From Eonycteris spelaea (lineage: Eukaryota > Chordata > Mammalia > Chiroptera > Pteropodidae): 64,000 nt of DNA. How positions within the stretch are numbered: the first letter of the stretch is position 1; every line of letters begins with the position of its first letter. The translations under genes and the position numbers were made by a program. This document shows, one piece after another, positions 40,780-64,000 of this stretch. The stretch is taken from contig PUFA01000203.1 in the NCBI GenBank assembly GCA_003508835.1, positions 1,208,501 to 1,272,500 on the forward strand, written 5' to 3'. Under the pieces are notes generated by a model. That model was not told where the DNA came from. It saw nothing but the letters and a program-made list of their open reading frames with translations, and did no database searches.

Positions 40780-41640
40780 GTGACATCTGAATAGAGACCT
40801 GGAGGAAATGAGGGACTGAGCCTGCAGATGCTCGACGGGGCAGCGGTCCCGGCAGAGGGGACCACAGCGCAAAAGTCCCGAGGCAGGCGTGTGCTGCGTG
40901 TGCTGTGTGTACTCTGTGTGCTGTGTGCTGCATGTGCTGCGTGTGCTGCGTGTATTGTGTGCATTCCGTGTGCTGCGTGTGCACAGGTACCTGGGCTGCC
41001 CCTGAGGCTTGAGTGAGCAGGAGCAGGAGCAGTGAGAGCCGAGGCGGGGGCTGTCGTGCCCGGCACTGTGAGCCATCGCGGGGACCTGGGCTTCTGCGCC
41101 GAGGCTGCGGGAAGGCTCTGGAGGCTCTGGGGCAGAGGAGGACCACGCTGCTGAAGGCCCTGCTGCCGCGGGAGACCAGTCAGGAACTGATGCCACAGTC
41201 CAGACGGGAGGCGGCAGTCACGGTGCCCTGGATTCCACGTAGCTTAAAGATGCAGCTGACAGGATTTGCTGACGGGTTGAACATGTGGCATAAGAGGAAA
41301 GAAAGCTGGTCGGCAGTGGAGACGGCAGACAGTTTGGACAGACTCAGGATGTCAGTTCTGGACCAGTTGATTCTGAGATGCCACAAGGCCACCGAGTGGC
41401 GTTCACATATAAAATTCAGGGCAAAGGAATAGGCTGAATCGCAAGCCAGGGAGTCACCAGTATGTGGACAGTGCTTAAAGCCGTGAGCCTGGATGGAGCC
41501 TCTCAGGACCAAGTGGAGAGAGAGAAGAGTCAAGCCCGGGGATACGCCATCCATCAGGGGTCAGGGAAAGGAGGAAGAGTCAGCGGCGTAGGCTGAGAAG
41601 GACCAGAGAGGGGTTATCTGCGACCAGGAAGGTCAAGGAC
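40780..41640 (-). mobile_element. L2 LINE relic (antisense) interrupted by a minisatellite
   Basis: Plus strand reads like reversed L2: ACATCTGAATAGAGACCTGG, AGGAAATGAGGGACTGAGCC, GGCAGAGGGGACCACAGCGC, CAAAAGTCCCGAGGCAGGCG. After the repeat it continues GCAGCTGACAGGATTTGCTG, ACGGGTTGAACATGTGG. The 9-bp array at 40888-40986 sits inside it. The upper boundary is uncertain. Confidence 0.65.
40888..40986 (+). repeat. 9-bp minisatellite (CGTGTGCTG)n, about 11 units
   Basis: Units such as CGTGTGCTG, TGTGTACTC, TGTGTGCTG, CATGTGCTG and CGTGTATTG run head to tail, with one 7-bp unit. The multiple-of-three period keeps all six frames open and produces artificial Cys/Ala-rich and His/Thr-rich ORFs. 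Confidence 0.85.
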
Positions 41641-41889
41641 GATGAAGACCGAGAAGCTGCCACTGGCAAGCAAGGTGCAGTCCATGGGGACCTTGACGAG
41701 AGCTGCATCTTTGGGATGAAGAAGGAGGCGCGTCAGCAGCTGGGTGAGGAGGGGAAGTTTGGAGAGAGAGGAGGATGTGTGGAATAGTCCCCTGGAGAGA
41801 GGGGACATAGGCTGGGACAGGAGTGCAGGGGAGGTAGTACCGGGGGTGGGGGGGGGTGGCCACGAATTTGAAGTAAGACCAGTCAGCAG

Positions 41890-42690
41890 AACTGTCAGGA
41901 TTCCATCTTCAGACGTGACCTGAAATATGTCAAGAAAAGTCATTCACAACTCTAAATTTACGGGAAACCACCAAACTGTGTGCTTTAGATGGGTGAGTCT
42001 GGTGGTGTGTGAATTCTCTCTCAGTAAAGCTGCTAAAAAAGAAAGAAAAAGGGCATTCACTGTGGCATTATTTATAAAGAAAACGAGACTTGGCGAAATG
42101 TCCAGAGGGGGAGGGTTAAGTGAAGTGTTGTATAAACACTCGGCCACGGAAAAAGTGCATTCGTGTAGCAAACGTCCTTTATAGAACGTATGATCTTAAG
42201 AACCAATGTGAAAAAGGTCACCTTGCCAATAGAAAGCGAGCAAAGGGGATAGAAACATTCACACCTGAAGAAATGCGAATAATCAATACACATTAATGGA
42301 AAAAATTTTTTCAACTTCTCTTCAAAGAAATGTCACTTGAAACAATCATGAAAAATCACTGTTCTATCAAGTTGGCGAAGATCAACTCGGAGAAGAGAAG
42401 CTTGTGGTATTGGGAGGCGGGGATGGTATTGGGAGGCGGGGGCGGGGTGAGCTGTGCCACAGTGAAGGCGGCAGGAGCGGCTTTCTCAGAGGACGCTTGG
42501 CGATGCCATCAATGGGCTTTATCCCCTGTATCCCCTTGACTCAGCCTGACCCCTTCTTGGAATTTATGTCATGGAAATTCCCAGAGATGTGCACAGATGT
42601 ACATTTCAGGAAGTGTCGTTTGTGCCAGCCTGCAGAAAATTGTAAATGTAGGCATATATTTGAAAACTGAAAATAAAAATAAACGCTCAA
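41890..42690 (+). mobile_element. Composite of two L1 LINE fragments
   Basis: First: L1 tail GTGCTTTAGATGGGTGAGTC, GTGTGTGAATTCTCTCTCAG, TAAAGCTGCTAAAAAAG. Next: CATTCACTGTGGCATTATTT and ATAAAGAAAAC. Then ORF2-end phrases AAAGAAATGTCACTTGAAAC and CTATCAAGTTGGCGAAGATC, ending in an A-rich ACTGAAAATAAAAATAAA. Diverged; order suggests two insertions or a rearranged copy. Confidence 0.65.
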
Positions 42691-44249
42691 AGCCTCCGCC
42701 CATCGGGTCGTGGCGGTCACCGCCGGGCAGTGGAGGACAGATGACAATTCTTTCTTGTGCCCCCTTCCTGCCCTCTCTGTAATAACAAAGCATTAAAAGA
42801 AACAGACAGAAGAAGAGCCAGTTATTTTAAGGAATGTTTATGAACTCTGAAATAACAGGGGGAAATGCTTGTGCCTGTAACTGTGAAAAGCAGAATCGAC
42901 ATTTAAGCCTTGGGTGTCAAGCGCATGCGCTCAGGAAAAGCGGCTGGAAGGAAATCAATTCATCACCGGCCGCCTCTGGGCGATTGAAAAGGGATGACAT
43001 TTTTTCCCAGTTTTACTACACAGTACGTGTTATATTCTAACGACAACAAATTTTTTTTTTTTTTTTATAATCACATGTGGCCTGCTGAGTGCCAACTTGT
43101 GTCCTGAGCGTCATGTGAGGCGACCACGTGTGCGGAGGCACCAGCTCTGCCGCATGACCGCTTGCAGCAGTTTTTGCTGGTTTGCTTATTCCCTCGGCCC
43201 TCCTCAGAAACGGCGACCTCAACCGCCGACCCCAGTGCCCCCTCTCCGCCCCGGCCGGGTGTCCGCACGCCCCATGCCCCATATTCCACAGCCACCAAGC
43301 AGCAGGCTCAGCTGAGCGCCGGCAGTGCCGACGCCTCGCAGCCGTGGCGGAGCTCTGGCGCCACCCGGTGGCCGGCTCGGGAAGTGCAGGCCTCGGAGGC
43401 TCCCGTTCCGCCGTCTGCCTTGCCCATCCATAGTCCCAGACACGCTGTCTCTCCCTCAGGCGGGCAAGTCTTCTGCCCCAGTGTAAACTTATATTTCGTC
43501 ATCACTGTTTGTTCAGAGGGGGAGTGCGATGTCGCAGGAGCCGGGGTTTGCAGCCAGAGCCCTTGGGATCCTGGCCACCTCCTAACTGTGGCCTCGGGCA
43601 GGTGAACTCTGGGCCCATTTCCAGGTGCAGAGTGGACAAAACTAGCTCTCGGGACAGTGCGAGGGTGAGCTGGGACAGTGCAGCGACGCCCTGGAACTAA
43701 AAAGCCCCTGAGGGGCCGGTTACCGTGCCTTTTCCCGTTTCGCAGCCTTGCCCTCAGTCCCCAGGTTCCTGCCCACCTGACACAGGCCCCGGGCCCACAT
43801 TTCCTGACTCCCACGGCAGGGGCTTGTTCGCTGTTGCTGTCTTGTTCGCTGCCCCTCTCCAAGCGGAGCAGCGTGGGGCACAGAGGGCCCTGGTCCGCTT
43901 GTCCGTCCTGCATGCTCACGGCGCTCACCCGCTCCCACCCGCTCGGCCTAGGTCCCCCGTAGCACGCTCATGCCCAGCTCAGGGCCGGCGCGGTGATGGT
44001 GGGGTGAAGGACGCAGGCAGGAGAGTCCACCTCCGAGGGACTCCCACGGCGAGTGCCCGCATGGGTGGTGGTGCTGCTGTCACCGCCTCTGCCCGCCGGC
44101 CACCACCCCGGCCACCACCCCGGTGCTGAGGGCTCATCCCGCCCACCCCAGAGCAGGGGTGAGGCCGTGCAGCAGAGACTGCACATCTGTGTGTCTGTCC
44201 CTCAGGAGAGACGGTGACGCCCACTGACAAAGACACCAAGCAGCCAGGG
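42691..44249. other. Spacer downstream of LMNA
   Basis: No gene recognised. Contains a poly-T run (43052-43067) and a MIR-like piece (about 43555-43640). A CpG-rich patch (about 43200-43400) has no recognisable exon. Confidence 0.65.
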
Positions 44250-45148
44250 ATAAAAACAACTAGTGTATTGATCTGGGGAGGAGAGAGGGGTGCAGACGGG
44301 AAGTGGGTAGCAAGGGGGTCCTTAGTGTTTGCCAGAAACCACTGCCACACACCCTCCACCCTCTCTCGCCATCCTCCTGTGGGGCGGGCCCTGCAGGCTC
44401 TCACCCTTTTAGTGAGCCTCCCTCTCCCTCCTCCCCTGCACACACTTGACCTCAGCTCCAGTGACTGGGCAGCCCCACCCCGGCTCTAGAGCCGGGTGAA
44501 AGCTGGCTCAAACTAACATTTCTTCCCCCTTCTGCAAACCCCCATCTCCTTCCCATCTCTTGTCTACATAAAGGATAGAAAAAGCAAGCACAGCTGGTAC
44601 CCAGGGGAAATCAAGTCACCCTGGGGTAAGGGGCAGCGGTGGGGTGGGGGCGGGCAGGCAGAGGAGCCTTGGCCAGGCGGCCAGGCGTGCTGGGCAGATG
44701 GAGGCCAGCCCAGGGGCCCGGCGCTCCCCTCCCCGCTCGGAGGCTGGCCGGGAAGGCTGCACACCTGCCTCAGGCACCATGTTTGTGGAATTCGGGGTGG
44801 GGGCAGCGGGCAGGGCAGAAAAGCAGAGCCTGGGCTGGTGAAGGCCCCTCTGCCCCGCAGCTCCTGGAGGGAGCCATCTTTGGTTTAAGGCAGATACGGA
44901 GTTTTTGAAAGCAGGGACAGTGGAAGGCGAATGGAGATAGCATCTATTTTTTTTTTGCTTGTGTTTTTCCTTCAGTATAAAACCACTGTAGAAAATAACT
45001 TCTCTTAGAAAAAAAAAACATAGAAGAAAAAACCAAAGGGGTATTTTCTTTGGCTTGAAGCCCCTCCCACGAGGTGCAGGGAGGCAGTGGGCATGACGGG
45101 AGAGGAAGCAGGAGGCCTCCAGCCCACCCCTGCCTGGCAGGTCCCGGA
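44250..45148 (-). other. LMNA: LMNA (lamin A) 3' UTR
   Basis: From the TAA at 45149-45151 downward. Minus-strand GGTTTTATACTGAAGGAAAA followed by ACACAAGC and an A-run (about 44948-44990) matches my memory of the human lamin A 3' UTR. The end is placed near 44,250 after a variant signal AATACA (44264-44269) because no AATAAA is present. The end point is uncertain. Confidence 0.65.
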
Positions 45149-60965
<15,817 letters not shown>

Positions 60966-63540
60966 AATAGGTCCTAGGAACGGGAGGAGGGGCCACCGCT
61001 CTTAAAGGGGCCGTCGTATCGCACACCCACAGGGATGGGGGGGAGCGGCGGAGTGGCGAGCTGGGCAGAGGACTGCCCAGCCGCCGCGGATCGGGCCCCA
61101 CCCTCCCCGCGCACCCCAGCCGGTCCGGGGCTTTGCAGAAGCGCGCGTCTTGGTTCCCGCCTGCTCTGCGCTCTCGGCTGCAAGCTTGCCCCCACTGCCT
61201 CAGGCCTTGGGCATGGAGGGCAGAGCCCAGGGGTGACAGTGGGCGGGCAAAGGGCGCGCGGGAGCGGGGAGGTGGTGGGCGGAGTGGATGTAAAGCAAAG
61301 GAGGGCGCCAGGCGGGCAGATCCAGGAAAGGGGGATGGGGGTGGTGCCCATCAGGGTGACTCACCCTTCTTCCCCCACCAGCTCCCCCTTTCCTCCCCAT
61401 AGTACTAGTGAGTCACCCCTGCCCCCCTCTGCACGTGGGCAGCCCATTCAAAGCTGCGTGTTTCTGGCCAGCGCTGGGGAGGGGAATGCCTGGGTTCCCT
61501 GGGGGGAGGGGGTGCACGAGGAAGTTCTGGATTCTGAGTTCCTTTCATACCCTCAGCTTTGGGGTGAGGACCAGAAGTTTGGGGGACCTCTTTTCCTATC
61601 TTCTGCCCCAATTAATCTCCCTTCAAAACCAACCGTTACATCTTAGACCCAAGCGGGAAGCCTCAGACCCTCAGAGAAGGCCCAGGACCCGCCCCTCCAT
61701 CCGGACAGCTCCTTTGGACCGAAGCAATCGGAAAAAGGCTGCATGGGTCCCCCCCTGCCCCCCCCTACTGCTCGCCCCACCCTACCAACTCCAAGACTGT
61801 ACTGATTTTTTTTCCTCAGGACTGTACTTATTTTAATGGATAATTCAAAGCAGAAGCAGAACTGTGTGTGCAGGCATCACGTTGCCAGGAAGCCAGGTCC
61901 TAGATTCTTGTGGTTCCCAAATGGGGCCTGAAAGGGGGAGCAGGGCGCGGCCTGGACAAGCCAACGGTGGGTCTCCATCCTGGTGCCGGCCAGAGAGCGG
62001 GGAGCGGGAGGCAGGGACAGCAAAGCCCCCACCACTGTGCCGGCCGCAAAGGCCAGTCCTGCACTTATCTCTACGGTCCTCTCTGGCCAGGTCTGCTTTG
62101 CAGCTGGTTCTGGGGAGGGGCCAGGCCCTCTCACAAAACAGGGTCACGCAGGCCCCCCGGCTTACTACCCCGGACTGTGGGGCTTCCATCCTTGGGCCTC
62201 ACCAAGGACCCCTTTGACCAGTCGGTCTTCCACTCTCATCCCTCAGCCTGGCCCTGGCCCCAGCGGCTGCCTCACCTACTCTAAAGGGCGGCAGAGCTGG
62301 GCCCCGGAAGCCAAGGTGGGCTGTGCCTACACCCCCCACCTCCTGCGGCGTGTTCTGATGGGGAACCTGGGCGACAGGGATGTTGCTAGGCCCTGCGGCT
62401 CCGGGACATCGGGGCTTCTGCAGCACGCCAGGCCAGCAGCTCCAGCCAGGCCCTCTGTTCCGGGTTCCGCAGCCGGCCAGATGCGTGAGGGGCTGGATGA
62501 GACCAAGGCAGGGGCTCCGAGTGTTTGAGGGAGGGGCGCCGGGAAGGGAGGGGATCCGCAGGTTCCCATCGCTGGGCTGGGACGGTCCCGGGCGGTGGTG
62601 AGCATGCACAATGCACCCACGTGAGGGACCTAGGGTATGGCACCACCCTCAGCTTCCCAGACAAGACAAAGTCTGTTCTACTTCTTCCTCTTCTGCTCCC
62701 CAAACCAGGAGCGGAGGAGGGGGTGGGTGGGGACGGGCTCATGCTACTCCCCATGCTTCAGGCCCCCTCCCACACGGAGCCCCCCCCCCCAAGTCTCTGC
62801 CTGGTCTGGCTTCCCCTCCTGGCTGGGGAAGCAAAACCACACTAAATTCTTCCTGTCTCGGTCGGATCTCCGTCTTTGGGGAAAAGAGGCGGGGGACGGG
62901 GGCAGGAATCCTCACTCCAAATTTCACTCTAGGCTCTTCCCTAAGTCCTCTGCACCACCACCAAAACGGCCTCAACCCCAAACCTGAACTTGAGCGGGCC
63001 TTTATCCTGCATAGTCAGCCCTAAGTCCGGACCCCAAGTGCCATCGGTCTGCCCTCCCTCTGCCGGGGCACAGAGCCACAGAGCACAGTCCCAGAAGCAG
63101 CAGGAGAAGCCAGGCCCAGAGGAGGGGAGCTTGCAGGGGGCGGGGGGGGGCAGTTGGGGCTCCGTGGAGACCAGGTCCCAGCCCCGTCCCTCATTTGCTG
63201 TGTGACGACACATCCTCTACGGAGGCCTCTGGGCCCCAGGGTCCTCATCTGGGCAGAGTGGCCCCCAAGATGTGAGGAACTGGGCTACACCACTTGCTCC
63301 CGGCGGTGGCTCACAGGTGGGGAAGGCAGGGGGAGACGCAGAACCAAGCACAGTGGCTGAAGAGCAGCACAGGGCTCCTCAGTCCTCCTAGCGTCCTGGG
63401 CCTCCCTCTGTGACCCTCCCAAAAGCACTGTGAGGGACAGGAGGGACCGAGTCTCAGTTACCTGTGTCTCTAATGCCCCGCCCTGCCCGGCTCACAGGAG
63501 GTGCTAGGTGCTCTTGCAGGAACGGTGTGTCTGGCCCTGC

Positions 63541-63625
63541 CTCTTTCAGATGAGTGACTCTGGGCAAGTCGCTGCATGTCTCTCAGCCTCAGTTTCCCTA
63601 TCTGTACAACAGGGATGCTGCAGTG
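63541..63625 (+). repeat. MIR SINE fragment
   Basis: GACTCTGGGCAAGTCGCTGC and CTCAGCCTCAGTTTCCCTAT + CTGTACAACAGGGATG match the MIR 3' half. Confidence 0.75.
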
Positions 63626-63714
63626 GTCCAAGCACAAGCATGTGACGGGAGGGTCCTTGGAGGGGGCAGAGTTAGGGGCTTTTACAGAAGCACCTTGTAC
63701 ACAGAGAGTGAATT

Positions 63715-63990
63715 CACTCATCTATTAAGTATTTATTGAACACCTATGTGCCAGTGAACAAAACAGACGAAAATTCCCTACCCTCGTGGAGCTGACACTC
63801 CAGTGGAGGGTGAGAGTCAACCAATAAAAGACAAAATTATCAGCGTTAGACGGTGGAAAGCTCCATGAAAAATAAAAATGTAAAGCGGACAACGCTCAGC
63901 AAACGGCGTAACTTACACTTGCACTCTTTACGGTCGTACGTTTTCACCTCCGTTCTCAACTTGGTCCACAAACCCACCTTGTGTCAGAGA
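63715..63990 (-). repeat. L2 LINE 3' end (antisense)
   Basis: AAGTATTTATTGAACACCTA, TGTGCCAGTGAACAAAACAG, CCCTACCCTCGTGGAGCTGA and CACTCCAGTGGAGGG are the reversed L2 terminus and preceding sequence. Runs to near the window edge. Confidence 0.75.
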
Positions 63991-64000
63991 TCATTTCCCT

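Larger units (their letters stand above)
60966..64000. other. Region upstream of LMNA
   Basis: No coding exon recognised. Two perfect AP-1 cores (61357-61363, 61409-61415) lie 0.4 kb upstream of the inferred start. MIR pieces at about 63180-63260 and 63541-63625 and an L2 end at 63715-63990 occupy the distal part. Confidence 0.65.

Noticed and set aside
40828..41016. Cys/Ala-rich 62-aa ORF and its His/Thr-rich antisense ORFs
   Set aside because: Translation products of a 9-bp minisatellite, not conserved peptides.
42406..42446. Tandem duplication GGTATTGGGAGGCGGGG
   Set aside because: Only two copies inside an L1 relic; ordinary local slippage.

Overview
The window is nuclear DNA of a placental mammal, read on the strand opposite to its genes. 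Four multi-exon genes, all on the minus strand with GT-AG introns, match the human 1q22 order LMNA - SEMA4A - SLC25A44 - PMF1. The sequence therefore runs from the 3' neighbour (PMF1, left edge) to the 5' neighbour (LMNA, right). Relics of MIR, L2, L1, MaLR LTRs and Tigger-type DNA transposons are frequent. I saw no Alu, carnivore SINEC, horse ERE, ruminant BovB/Bov-tA or vesper-bat VES copies. One 5S rRNA-derived retroposon with a clean 12-bp target duplication is present. 5S-derived SINEs are known from fruit bats, so a bat is a reasonable guess, but this is inference.

Layout. 1-360: CpG-rich PMF1 promoter and first coding exon (15-175). About 380-14,090: SLC25A44 (mitochondrial carrier), with coding exons at 8316-8940, 4452-4579 and 2539-2730, a long 3' UTR, and a likely CpG-island first exon near 13.8-14.09 kb. 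14.1-18.5 kb: intergenic, mostly L1, L2 and other old repeats. About 18.5-33.5 kb: SEMA4A, 14 coding exons (signal peptide, sema domain, PSI, Ig-like, TM, short tail). 33.5-44.25 kb: SEMA4A upstream/LMNA downstream spacer with L1 and L2 relics and a 9-bp minisatellite. About 44.25-60.97 kb: LMNA, 12 coding exons, with both the lamin A and the lamin C ends intact. 60.97-64 kb: upstream flank.

The four genes are not an operon; each has its own promoter and poly(A) region. They act in separate places: nuclear lamina (LMNA), cell-surface guidance and immune signalling (SEMA4A), mitochondrial branched-chain amino acid import (SLC25A44) and the kinetochore MIS12 complex (PMF1).

The main oddities are: (1) several small indels that break the LMNA and SEMA4A frames in GC-rich exons while everything else is conserved, best read as consensus errors in the assembly; (2) conservation of the progerin cryptic splice donor in LMNA exon 11; (3) a dense cluster of AP-1/NF-E2-type TGASTCA sites across LMNA intron 1 and promoter; (4) the 5S retroposon; (5) a minisatellite inside an L2 relic; (6) fold-back DNA transposon remnants. 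I found no sign of a previously undescribed system.
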